Made by a program: the position numbers and the translations under genes
Assembly (NCBI GenBank): GCA_034620365.1
Contig: JAQGEQ010000090.1
Coordinates: 124,001-188,000 of the forward strand
Origin: Pegea sp. RAD2-039
Taxonomy: Eukaryota > Chordata > Thaliacea > Salpida > Salpidae
DNA length: 64,000 nt
Direction: 5' to 3'
Shown: positions 54,051 through 64,000 of the stretch, in pieces
Numbering within the stretch: position 1 is the stretch's first letter
Layout of the letters: the number at the start of each line of letters is the position of its first letter
Notes under the pieces: generated by a model
Databases searched by the model: none
The model's input: the letters and a program-made list of their open reading frames with translations, nothing else
Told to the model about the DNA's origin: nothing

Positions 54051-54885
54051 ATGGGTCTTTTGGAGATTCTACAATCTTTACTACAGGTTAATATTTCTAT
54101 TTAATCAAAAATAGCTTTTAAAAAATCAAAAATAGATATTGTAAAGCAAAACTAACTCAAAAATGAAGTGTTTAGATTGACAAAATAAATGTTTAGAATC
54201 GTACAAGAAATGCTGTAATTGTATGTCTGGGTTTGGATAACAGCGGAAAAACAAGTATCTTACAATGTTTGAATCATAAAGAAATCTTCGATACTGTACC
54301 TACTTTAGGAGTTGATCAACAGATCATCCATTTTACGGGATTAACTTGTAAAGTTGTGGATGTTGGAGGGAAGGTAAAACAAAGTTTCTACGAGATTTTA
54401 ATATTTAAATCATCAAATCTACAGGAACAATACCGTCGATGTTGGGGTGATTATTTTGCTGACTCTATGTCTTGGACAGTACTGACAAGTGTAGATTCCC
54501 TTTAGCTTTAGAAGAGCTTCAAATTCTACTCCAAAACAGCTTTGTGAGTCTTAGATTATCTCACTGCTGCTCATAAAGTCATGAAATTTGTGTTTAGCTG
54601 AAAGACAACCCCCAACTTCCATTTCTATTTCTTGCCAATAAAAGTGACCTTAGTGAAGCAGTTAGCGCTATCAAGTGTGCTCAGATCTTAGAACTAGATA
54701 AAGGAGAGTGGATGAAAGGTGGTTGTGCTGTTTTTAATCATCAGGAACAACTTTCAAGAGGTCGGCCTTGGCATGTATGTGAAACTAGCGCTGTAACTAA
54801 AGTTGGGATTAAAGAAGCTGCTGATTGGTTGGTTTCAGCGGTAAAATATACAAGAGAAATAAGAAATAGATTAAAATCTGATTAA
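54051..54885 (+). CDS. ARL6: ARL6/BBS3-like small GTPase, 4 coding exons, frameshifted in exon 3
   Basis: ARF-like GTPases switch between GDP and GTP; ARL6 (BBS3) recruits the BBSome for ciliary traffic. Exons: 54051-54086, 54197-54373, 54425-54543, 54598-54885. Evidence: N-terminus MGLLEILQSLLQ with a myristoylatable Gly2 (ARL6 also begins MGLL); P-loop GLDNSGKTS; switch I threonine in VPTLG; switch II DVGG; VLDSTD; the G4 motif NKSD; a G5-like ETSA; and a C-terminal RPWHV...ADWL segment as in ARL6 (PWHIC...VDWL). A roughly 25-residue insert precedes G5. Two oddities: the catalytic glutamine after DVGG is Lys, and exon 3 is 119 nt, with the frame changing near 54463 between GDYFAD and YVLDSTDKC, so an ATG-to-stop translation halts early. 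Could be an assembly error, a damaged allele or a young pseudogene. Confidence 0.75.
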
Positions 54886-55651
54886 TTTAAGAAAATATCT
54901 TTTCAACATTTATTTGTTATTTGGATTGAACGCAGATTTTATAACTTAATAAAAAAAAGATTTTTATAAATATTTGTTTCTTTAGTAATTCATTTAAGTT
55001 TCAGTGACCGACTATTAAAAGGTTTTCAAAAAATTGTGAAAAATAAAGTTTATTTACTACTGCAAAAATAAACTCTAAATCACTGTATATATAAATAAAA
55101 TATTTTAAAACTTTATAAATTAATCATAAAACATAATCCTTTCTTGAAGCTCCACAACAAACTATCATTTCTTTTAAAACGTTTTGTATCAATATTTTAT
55201 TAGAACAAAAAAGTTTCAAATATTTAAAGAATTCATCCGGTTATTGGTGGACATTTTACAGCAAAAAGTAAATAAAAATCCACACAAAATTGAAGAATGT
55301 TTGCGGAAATTAGAAAATTTTTATTTGGTAACAACCCAGTTATAAGTTTGTTAAAATTGTTTGGTATTAATTGAAGATTTTTTAAACTGAATAAATTGGC
55401 CAGCTCTATTTTGATCGTGTGTTAAAAAGAATTAGAATTGTCGTGCTAAAAATATTCAACAATTTTCTAAATACTACACAATTCTACTTTAAAAATTATT
55501 AAATTATAAAAGTATTATACAAAACAAGTGGTAACAATTCGCCCAAGGAATAAATTAAAAATTTGAATGAATTATAATAATAATTCTATAAAAGAGCTTT
55601 TTTCAATCTGTAAAAGGCGACTAACAACTATAAGTAACAACAGTACACACT
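54886..55651. other. Intergenic after the ARL6-like gene
   Basis: AT-rich. Holds the ARL6-like polyadenylation signal; no other gene seen. Confidence 0.5.
54948..54953 (+). terminator. Polyadenylation signal AATAAA of the ARL6-like gene
   Basis: Hexamer 62 bp downstream of the stop codon, followed by an A-run. Confidence 0.55.
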
Positions 55652-55815
55652 ATGAACACATTGCAGTTAGCTACAGAATCAACTAGATTATTAGAACAGC
55701 CCTCTAGGGTCTGACATAGTACAAAGCTATTTATAAGAACCAAGACTGCCATCTACAGAGCTTTTGTCTGCAGTACGTTATTGTACACCAGCGAAACTTA
55801 GAATTTATCTTTCCA
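55652..55815 (+). mobile_element. Decayed LINE reverse-transcriptase fragment
   Basis: One frame reads ...TRLLEQPSRV, stop, HSTKLFIRTKTAIYRAFVCS, TLLYTSET, stop, NL. This matches the RT C-terminal region of RTE/craniofacial-type endonuclease-RT LINEs (pattern RV-W-x-KLxIRTKxAxYRAxVLxTLLYxSETW). Both stops (TGA at 55712-55714, TAG at 55799-55801) fall exactly where the family has Trp. Only about 55 codons remain recognisable. Clearly non-functional. Confidence 0.7.
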
Positions 55816-58535
55816 ATATATTGTATTTAAAAAAGAGTCAATATGTATTCTCTTGAAAAAGCTTATCAAAAACAAACAAAAAATGTCATTCTTATTCACT
55901 CTTATATATTGTTATAAAGGTGTTACAAATACATATATAAGGTGTTACAAAGTAGAGAGTGGAATACTACTGTTTGGACAACAACTGGATCTCCATAACT
56001 TCTGCCCTTGTAGATATATCCATGGCATATATATGCATGGCCGTTTTCCACCGACGCAGACCAAAAAGATATAGAAAAATAGTGTACCATAGATGGTAGA
56101 TTACTTCAGCATTTAGCGAAGTATCTGTGTCAGTCAAGCAAACTGACTTTTTTTTTGTTAGCACTTTCTCGTTGTTTAACGGTTCAAAATACTAAGTCGT
56201 CCACCCTTATTTTCAATAAGTTATTTGGTTTACAATAGATTAACCTTTTATCATCCTAGTAACCACTTTACAAGGCTGTGTCACCAATCCTTGGATCCAA
56301 AGATTAGGATTGCTACTCTTCATTATTATGAAAGTTTATACGAAGGCAAGAAAACGTATGGCTAGCAATTTCCTTTCATCTTCTGTTTTGGAATTAAGTC
56401 CAAAAATTTGAAAATTTACTTATTTTTCATATAAGAGTATTATAAACAAAGATGTAACTATATATAAAGCTAAACAAATATTTTTGAAGTACTTAAAATT
56501 AAGCTTTTATTTTAAACTTTAATTAATTTGTTTGTTATTTTTTACAGAATCATTCTGTTGATGCGAAAATATAAGTTTGAAAAATGCAACCAGCTAAAAA
56601 TTAACGTTTTTCTACTGAATTACAAGTTAATAAAAAATTTTAATGATAAAAGACTAATCAATATTTATTTTCAGCTAACTAATTTAAGACTGATTTTAAA
56701 CTAACTCTTTACTGCTTGTCTTACCGTTAATAAAAATCAGTTGCTGTGGTTACGTCAGTAACCAAACTGTCTAGATCAATTTCAGTATGTACCCGCGTTA
56801 GGTCAAATAAATTTAAGCATATAAATTTGTTGTAATAGAAAAGTTTTGATAAATAAAGTTTATATTTTTTATAATTTTTTGAATATATTATAACTGTTTT
56901 CAGTAAAATATTTTCTTTTGTGTTTCTGAATTTGGCTTTTTATATTTAAAGATCTTAATTTTATTTATAATTATTTTATTATAATTTGTTTCTTTTATTT
57001 ATCCGTTTTCCAGATTTTATGAAATATTACATTTGTTTGAAAATTAAGCCAACTATTTAATTGCAATATTTTGTGTATTTTTTTTTAAATTTCAAAATTT
57101 GTTTATTATATATTTATAAAATAAAACTTTTATATATTTATCTTTTCAATTTTAATTTGATTTTTTACAATTTTTTGTTTGTTTATTTTGATATTTCACT
57201 GTTTTAACATTGAAAAGTGACTATTTTGTAAAAATTTATTTTGATTTATTAAAAAATTATTTTTGGAGATAATTATAAAATTTCATCTAATTTGACTTAA
57301 GTAAACTTCTAATTTGTAACTTTAATATAAATTGATAAAAAGAATTTCTGATAATTATGACTTTCATATTTGTAAAACAAATTTTGATAAAATTACATTT
57401 TTTGAGATTAAAAAAGTTTATGACCTTTGACTTGTAAACAGTAGTCTTATTACATTTCCTACAAATATATAATCAAAAGTTGATTAAACTGGTTTAACAA
57501 CTTGTTAAGTTTTCTGTTACAAGTTTTTTTTTAACTTGTTTTGTTTATTGAGCAAAACTTGCACTTACTTATTGAGGGTGATAAAGATTTGATTACAGAT
57601 ACAGCAAACCATCCATTAAAATGATAATCTATCTGCTTCTCAAAATAAATTATTGACTAAATTGTCATTTAAAACTGATTTTGGAAAACAAATCTCTTTT
57701 TTGAAGTTAAATGTAAACCATAGATTAAAAAATGTTTTCAGGTTAGGTACTTTTTGCTAATTAAACCTATTTTTGTAAATGATCAAAGAACTTAATGACA
57801 TAAATGTTTTTATGAATTAATCAAATATAGGTTAACTGATTAACAAATTTATAAATCTTTGAAAATATTTCACTTTGGTTATCAGTAACTTTTATAAACT
57901 TGAATAAATGTTTCATTTTAAAAAGGTAGTATTTTTTATATTCAAATTTTCCCATTATTTATATGAAAAATATTTTTGCTAAAACACAAATCTTTAAGAT
58001 CTAAAGAATTTTTTAGTAATTCAATTACTTTTTTTTCAAACTTTAAGTGTAGATTAAGTAAGATTACTACAGATTAAGATAGAAAGATAATTTTTCAATC
58101 AAATAACTTTTCTCTTTCTTTCATAAATTCATTTTATTATTTATACTTTTGATTAAGTGGTAGTTAATCTCTAAAAATCTTATCCTATTAATTTTAATTA
58201 TCTTTAATAACTCACAAAATTATTGATTCATAACTTATGCCTCTGCAGTGTTCCTATTTCTTATAGATTAATTATATTGAACAGTGAACTTACGTTTCCA
58301 TATTCATATTGTTCTGTGTTTGCTATATACTTTGTTATTTGAAACTATGAGTTAAATAAACAGATAACATAAGTTAGTAGCGAGCTAAAAAGTATTTTTT
58401 TTCATAATATTCGTTCTTCAACAGATGTCATTTTAAGATATAAAATGTCATAAAAATTATTCCGAATAGAAAACAAAAAATTATTTATCAATATTAAATC
58501 AGTTTGTTGAGTATCTGTGATCATAAAAAACCAAA
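55816..58535. other. Intergenic upstream of MNS1
   Basis: No supported gene. The first 400 bp may include more LINE-derived sequence. A BamHI-centred inverted repeat CAATCCTTGGATCCAA...GGATTG occurs at about 56287-56314. A perfect palindrome-armed GGTTACGTCAGTAACC lies at 56748-56763. The rest is AT-rich. The immediate 5' flank of MNS1 has no clear TATA box. Confidence 0.45.
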
Positions 58536-60026
58536 ATGGCGATGCAGAGAAGAGTAACGCACGCGATATACCAGAAAAATCTTCAGGAGAATGTCGCAAA
58601 AGAAGAGGCTGCAAAGAAATTCTTTATAGGTCAAAAAGAAATTGAAATGATTGGTCGCACTGTGGAAGCAGAGGAACGCGTCGAACAGAAAAGACTGATT
58701 CGTCGTCTTGCCAAAGAGCAACAGGAGCGGTTGATGAATCATTCGATTATAAGAGCAAGAGAAATCAAAGAACAACGTGAAAGACAAGCTGAACAAGAAG
58801 AGAGATTAGCTCTCGAGATGAAGAAGATTAAAGTTGAAAAATTAAGAGATGAGAAGATGAGGCAACAGATTAGAGATGGAAGTGAAGAAATTCGTGAGCT
58901 TGAAAGTAAACTTCGCGCTGCTTATATGAATCAAGAAAGAGCTGCTCAAGTTGCTGAAAAGAAGGTCTTGCAGTTAGAGATGATGAAAAGAGACTCTGAG
59001 ATTGAAAAAGTGATTAAGAGTGAGCATAAAAGAGCTGAGATCGCAGCTGAGCATCAAGATGCTGAAAGACACGAAGAGATGTTAAGATACAAGATTGATC
59101 TTGAGAAGCAGTTAGAAGATGAAGAGCATAAAAAACAAGAAGCTTATGAAGAGTTTTTGAAAGAGAAGTTGATGATTGATGAAATTGTTCGAAAGATTTA
59201 TGAGGAAGATGCAAGGGAAGAGCAACTAAGGATTGAGAAGATGAACGCCACAAGGCAGTACATCGAGGAGTTTAAACGAATGAGGGAAGAATGGAAGATT
59301 GCAGAGAAAGAGAGGTACGAAGAAGAAAATAGAAGAATCAAGAAGTTTGCTGAATCACAAAGATTAAGAGAAGTTGATTGGATGAATCGTGTCCAAGAGA
59401 AGAATGATGCAAAGTCCGCGATGATTGAAGCTCTTGGTGAAAAGTTAGCAGCTGAAAGACAACTCCGTGAAGAGCATGAGAAGATTCAATTGGAGTTGCT
59501 CCTGGAAGAACAGAGAGAAGCTGATATACAAAAAGAACAAAATGAGCGAGAGAAGATTTTAAGGACACGAATTGATCTACAAGAGGATCACCAGCGCCAG
59601 ATGAAGTTCAAAGAAATGAGACAAGAAGCTGAAAGACGTGATGATGAACATTTTAGGGAAATGATGCTCGCTAAGTTTGCTGAAGATGATAGGATTGAGC
59701 AAATGAATGATCATAAAAGAAGAATGAAGCAATTAAAACATAAAAGAGCCGTCCAAGCTCTTCTAGAAGATCGCAAGAAGCAGTTTGCTAAAGATCGTGA
59801 GGAAGAGATGAAGACATATCAAGAGCAACAAGAGATGGAGAAGATCAGACGAAAGATTATTGATGAAGAACGAAAGAAATTGCTCAAGGAACACGCTACA
59901 AAATTACTTGGTTATCTTCCTAAAGGTGTCCTGGAATCCGAACAAGACCTGGAGCTTTTTGGTGAAGATTTTCAGAAAGAGTATCAGAGTAGACGTCGCG
60001 ATCCTTTCGACTCGAGTCTTGAATAA
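58536..60026 (+). CDS. MNS1: Meiosis-specific nuclear structural protein 1, intronless
   Basis: MNS1 is a coiled-coil microtubule inner protein of motile cilia and sperm flagella, belonging to the trichoplein/mitostatin (TPH) group. A single uninterrupted frame of 496 residues (human 495) starts in a good context (CCAAAATGGCG) and reads MAMQRRVTHAIYQKNLQEN. Almost the whole protein is charged Glu/Lys/Arg-rich coiled coil (about residues 20-450). The C-terminus carries the family-typical HATKLLGYLPKGVL block. Unlike every other confident gene here it has no intron and is more GC-rich than its surroundings. A CpG-containing 3' end and a nearby polyadenylation hexamer look normal. Read as functional. 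Confidence 0.93.
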   Translation: MAMQRRVTHAIYQKNLQENVAKEEAAKKFFIGQKEIEMIGRTVEAEERVEQKRLIRRLAKEQQERLMNHSIIRAREIKEQRERQAEQEERLALEMKKIKVEKLRDEKMRQQIRDGSEEIRELESKLRAAYMNQERAAQVAEKKVLQLEMMKRDSEIEKVIKSEHKRAEIAAEHQDAERHEEMLRYKIDLEKQLEDEEHKKQEAYEEFLKEKLMIDEIVRKIYEEDAREEQLRIEKMNATRQYIEEFKRMREEWKIAEKERYEEENRRIKKFAESQRLREVDWMNRVQEKNDAKSAMIEALGEKLAAERQLREEHEKIQLELLLEEQREADIQKEQNEREKILRTRIDLQEDHQRQMKFKEMRQEAERRDDEHFREMMLAKFAEDDRIEQMNDHKRRMKQLKHKRAVQALLEDRKKQFAKDREEEMKTYQEQQEMEKIRRKIIDEERKKLLKEHATKLLGYLPKGVLESEQDLELFGEDFQKEYQSRRRDPFDSSLE

Positions 60027-60097
60027 TCTTTGTTTTTTGTATTCTTCTAGTTGAGCTTTGAGCTGTGATGTTTCTGTAGTCTTTGATATCGCCAGAA

Positions 60098-60103
60098 AAT
60101 AAA
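60098..60103 (+). terminator. Polyadenylation signal AATAAA of MNS1
   Basis: Hexamer 72 bp after the stop codon, the first such word downstream of the gene. Confidence 0.6.
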
Positions 60104-63100
60104 CATAATTTCTGTAAAGTGATTTTTTGGTTTATTTGGAATATTTAGTTTTTATCTTTTAATGATTTATGTTATTTTAGTAAGATTTAGATATCAACAA
60201 ATTCTTGGATTTAATAGAAATTGAACTAGTGTAATAATTAGATTTTAACTTTCACTTCAGCAGAACTTTTTGAAGTAATTTCACGCTTTAGTAATTTCCA
60301 CATAATGTAAAATAGATTTGTTTAAGGATTTAAATTTTAAGTTTTATGATTCTTAAGAAGCAGTTCATAGCTTAAAAAAGTTTGAAATTTTTAACATCTT
60401 TTGAAATAATTATTCCTTTAAATGTTTCAATTGATTAAAAACATAAAAAAAACACTTCTATTGTCTCATTTTCTTCACTTCAAAAACTGCTGTTAAAAAT
60501 TACATTTTTGGTGATAGAGTTGACTTACAAAAGTTCATCAACTTCAACTAATTCAGCTCCTTGAAAGTACTTTTGTAAGAAACTGCTAGGTGTATGTTAT
60601 TTATCAAATTTTAAGTAGCTTTAAGAACATCGTTAATTTGGATTTAAAATAAATTTAAAGAATTACTTAAAATTTCAACCAATCACAAAACATCATTGAT
60701 ATCTAGGTGTTGTAGTGATCTACTAATAAAAACTTGTTCTAATCAAAGAACAACACATTTTTCTTATCAGTTGTCAACATAAGAGCTGTCAGCAAGATTA
60801 AAGAAAAGTAAATGTATTATAATCTCCAAACAAATGTAGAAGAAACATAGAAACAAGGTCTTACTAACTCAAACAATTTCAATATAACTTCCACTAAAAT
60901 ATGATAAAGCAAATGATAAGAGATTTAGAAACAAAACTAACTTTGCTTTTCTCAGCAGTAGACTTAAAATTACAGATATGCTACAGAGTAGATCACATTT
61001 TCGAATGAGACTTCATAGAAAGCATCAGATATCTCATAAAAAGTAAATTATTTCATTCCATTAAATAATTTTCAGCTCTTAAGACATCATCTATAGTTTT
61101 TATAAAATTTATTCATAATATTCAGTCGATTATGTCACGATTGTGTCAAAAGTATCAAATATATAATTCAAGTTTCATAATCTTCATTCTATCTCTATTT
61201 TTAGATGTACTTTCGTACAAATTCTTTTTTCTTAAATGGTCAATAAGTAGGATCTATTAGTTTTTATCACTGAAACTACAACTTTAGATTCATTTTATGT
61301 TTAAAGACATAGTTTTTTGATCTTCTCATGTTTAAGTCATCAATCAATGACACTTTTGTAGACTTAAATGAATTTTCATTTTAATGAAGTTGACAATTTA
61401 GGTCAATAGTTACAAAAACCATCTTTCGCTTTACAATTATAATTTTGAAAGTTAAAAGTTAGATCATCAAATCTTAACTTCTCATTTACAAATCACAAAC
61501 CTCTACATTTCATTAGAGCCATCTCTAGTCAATTATCATCTAATCAAATCTATCTGACAACCAACTGCTTGTTTCACTTCTTTTTAAAGGCTTTCTTCTC
61601 TGCTATATAAAAATTAGATTCTTTTTTATGACTTTAGAAATATTTGCTTTTAAAAAGAATTGAAATTTTAAGAGCTTGCATGTGACTCAGTGAAAATAAA
61701 GCTAAACTTAAATACTTAAAATCGTACAAATATAAATCTTTTAAAACTTACATGAAAGTATAATTGAAAAACATAAGCTTGTTAATTCTTCATTTATTTA
61801 TTCTTAGTTGCTCTACAATTATTCAAATTTTAAAGTTTTATATTTCAAATTTTTGCCATTTGAAAATGTTAAACTAACAAATTCAAATCAATAAACAAAT
61901 TTGAAACTTAAAAATATTATCTACGTTATTTTATTTGATCAAATTTCTTTTAACACATAAAATATTAAAAAAAAAGAATTGAATACCAAACATTTTAAAG
62001 CAATGGAATTAAAATTCAGTTTTATTTATCTTAAAAATATTGAAATGTAAAAGTCTTCATATATCTTTAAATATTTGGAAACTTTCAATGAGTCTGTTAT
62101 TAGCTCTTCAAACTGTTTAAAGATTAACTTTCTAATATCTTTATATTTCTAAGTTTCATTTGCAGTTTTTACAAATATTTTTGAAAACAATTCTTTAATT
62201 TTAAGTATCTTTTTATTGTAACAGTAATTTTCATTCTCTGCTTATAAATCAATTTATTTCTTTTAATAACTTTAGCAACGGGATAAATTGTCAAAATAAT
62301 CACTCAAAATGAAATAAAATAACAACAATTGTAATTTGATCTCATTTGACGTCTCCATAAAACGAAATTAACTTATTTTTAAGTCAGATTCAATTACTAT
62401 AAAAAAATATCATAAAATACAAAAAACAGGAATTTTTATCACATAAATATTAGAAATTTGTTTCTTTTCAAAACTTATAATCACTATTGAAACTGCTTGT
62501 TGAGGGTAATTCAAGAATAGAGTTCTAATCGAACTTTTTGTTAGTATCTTAGAATACTTAAAGAGTTTTTTGATCAGTTGCTATTCACTAAGAGTCATAT
62601 ATACAGTTGGTTTTAACATCAGATAGATTTACTAAAGTACTTAAACGATCACAAGTGAGAAATGTTTAGTTTTCAAAATTCATAATCTGTATTTAGTGTT
62701 GGATTTTGATGATATATTTTCTTGAAGTTTTTAAAAGTGAAGAAGATCAATTTGATTTCTTTTTAATAGAAGATTTAAAGATCGTTTTAAAGAAGTTGAA
62801 AGAAATTGACAATTGTAGAACTATATCTCCTGAAAAGTAAAAGATTTTAAAGTAAAACTTCTTAATTAATTTCAGTTATTTTCATAATAATTTGACTTTT
62901 CTAATTTTGTAAAAAAGACGTCTATTTTAAAAAAGAATCATAAAACATTTTTTATTCTACTTAAAACTATTTAAAAATTATAGTTTATCGATATTATAAA
63001 CTGTTTTAATCAATATTTCTGCTAAGGCTTGCAAAACAAAACAGTTATTTGCTCCCATTTTCAAAAACAACTCATTCATATCAATTATTTCAAAAAAAAA

Positions 63101-63219
63101 ATCTTTAAGTCAAATTACTTTTGATGGTTTGCTGTTGTTCTTAAACTTTTAAAAAGTTATAAACAACAAGTTGTAGAAAAACATTTGTGAAACCCTGAGC
63201 ATGCAGTAAACCTAAAACC
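60104..63219. other. Gene-free AT-rich region
   Basis: No coding frame, RNA gene or repeat that I can support on either strand. Confidence 0.5.
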
Positions 63220-63300
63220 GCCAGAAGGTTATATCGTCATCATCACGTGACATAGTCACTTCCTGTCTGAAGCAAGTGATGACGTCATTACGACTCATGG
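63220..63300. promoter_or_regulatory. Promoter-like cluster: E-box, ETS and CRE
   Basis: Within 80 bp: an E-box CACGTG (63244-63249), an ETS-like CACTTCCTG (about 63257-63265) and a perfect CRE TGACGTCA (63280-63287), all in a locally GC-richer patch. Further TGACGT/TGATGA-type words occur up to 63.96 kb. Probably the promoter of a gene starting at the right edge of the window or beyond. Confidence 0.4.
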
Positions 63301-64000
63301 GTGAGATAGGAATCAATTTCAGATGATTAAAGAAAATCAATAAAATGAAATAATTAATAAAAAGTTGGAATCTTTTGATAAAAGTTTTTTTTTTCTAATT
63401 TGGGTCAAACAGATTCAAACTTTTCAATTTTTCGCTTTCATTTGACTCTTTTTTTCGTTTTTCTCTCTTATACATCGATGGTTGATGATTCAGCCGCCAC
63501 TCATTTCACCTTCAATTCGCTTAAAACTGTTTCAATTCTTCCAAATAGACAGTTTTGTAAATACTCAAAGTTTATCAACGTGTTTGATTCAGTGTTTACT
63601 ACGTCATCAGAAAGTCATGATGTATTTTGTTTTATTTTAGTTTAAGAAGAGAGTAGCTACATCAACAACGATTATAAATCAAATTATAAATCAGTCTTTT
63701 TACTGCTATCAGTAGTTAGCTAATGGGCAGTCAGTCACAGTTGAGTAAACACAAGTGAGTTGACCAATGAGAGAAAGGCTTAATGTTGCTAGTAAGCAAC
63801 AACAATCATATTATAATCAAACAGTTTTTTATAATATGCTGACATCATTGATAATCAGTAAGAGCGGTTTATTGTTCTTTTAACGTCATCACATAAACCC
63901 GCAGCGCTGTTTCATTCACAAAAAAGAGAGTCAAACTCACAAGATGGTATGACATCATAAGACGCGCGCGTTTTTTGCTCCTCTTTTTATCGATGACTCA
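63301..64000. other. Probable 5' region of a gene extending beyond the window
   Basis: Continues the CpG-containing, CRE-half-site-rich sequence (ACGTCATC near 63600 and 63883, TGACATCAT near 63840 and 63950). An ATG at 63944-63946 in the context CACAAGATGG is followed at once by GTATGA, which could be a donor (an ATG-only coding exon), but no second exon is visible. A 55-codon plus-strand frame from the ATG at about 63478 (MVDDSAATHFTFNSLKTVS) is possible coding sequence without support. Confidence 0.3.

Noticed and set aside
54467..54492. 26-nt GT...AG stretch in the ARL6-like exon 3 as a tiny intron
   Set aside because: Removing it would delete the conserved VLDSTD region, which is intact in the alternative frame; an indel just upstream explains the data better.
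55900..56160. Possible Pol III RNA gene ending in a T9 run, with a repeated GGTGTTACAAA word
   Set aside because: No A/B boxes, snRNA motifs or convincing fold; not supportable.
55853..56164. Overlapping plus and minus frames near 56 kb, one vaguely LINE-like (LRRW...MDISTRAEV)
   Set aside because: The similarity is too weak, and the minus orientation conflicts with the adjacent plus-strand LINE fossil.

Overview
This is nuclear DNA from an AT-rich (roughly 70% A+T by eye) invertebrate animal. Genes are split by GT-AG introns, many only about 45-60 bp long, and the standard code fits throughout. Motile-cilium genes (a tektin, MNS1, an ARL6-like GTPase) and animal extracellular modules (EGF, ZP, WSC, LRR cassettes) show a metazoan with ciliated cells. 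I cannot assign a phylum. Exon models were read by hand; in most genes every intron phase closes exactly, which is the main support for them.

Layout. 1-2.5 kb: nothing recognised. 2.5-6.2 kb (minus): complete tektin-3. 6.2-9.1 kb: a GC-richer patch with X-box-like motifs and weak plus-strand coding islands. 9.1-13.0 kb (minus): complete 17-exon DNA topoisomerase I. 14.1-20.0 kb (minus): an SLC44/choline-transporter-like protein whose reading frame continues by phase-consistent splicing into a 450-residue acidic, proline-rich and KGF-repeat tail. 21.7-26.3 kb (plus): a C2H2 zinc-finger factor of the ZNF384/ZNF362/Rotund/LIN-29 type with an upstream CRE. 29.8-33.6 kb (minus): a secreted protein with two LRR cassettes. 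37.0-40.7 kb (plus): a membrane protein with EGF, WSC, ZP and TM modules. 41.1-43.9 kb (minus): an eight-exon protein I do not recognise. 43.9-51.5 kb: a long gene-poor stretch with one promoter-like island. 51.5-52.3 kb: the decayed 3' end of an LTR retrotransposon. 54.0-54.9 kb (plus): an ARL6-like GTPase with a frameshift. About 55.7 kb: a decayed LINE reverse-transcriptase fragment. 58.5-60.0 kb (plus): intronless MNS1. The last kilobase has a promoter-like cluster of CRE/E-box motifs, probably serving a gene beyond the window.

The genes do not form an operon or one pathway. Tektin-3, MNS1, the ARL6-like GTPase and possibly the unrecognised 41-44 kb gene share a ciliary theme, and X-box-like (RFX) motifs lie upstream of some of them. 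The most unusual items are the SLC44 protein with its huge repetitive tail, the WSC-EGF-ZP architecture, a putative 7-nt microexon in the LRR gene, and the unrecognised 41-44 kb gene.
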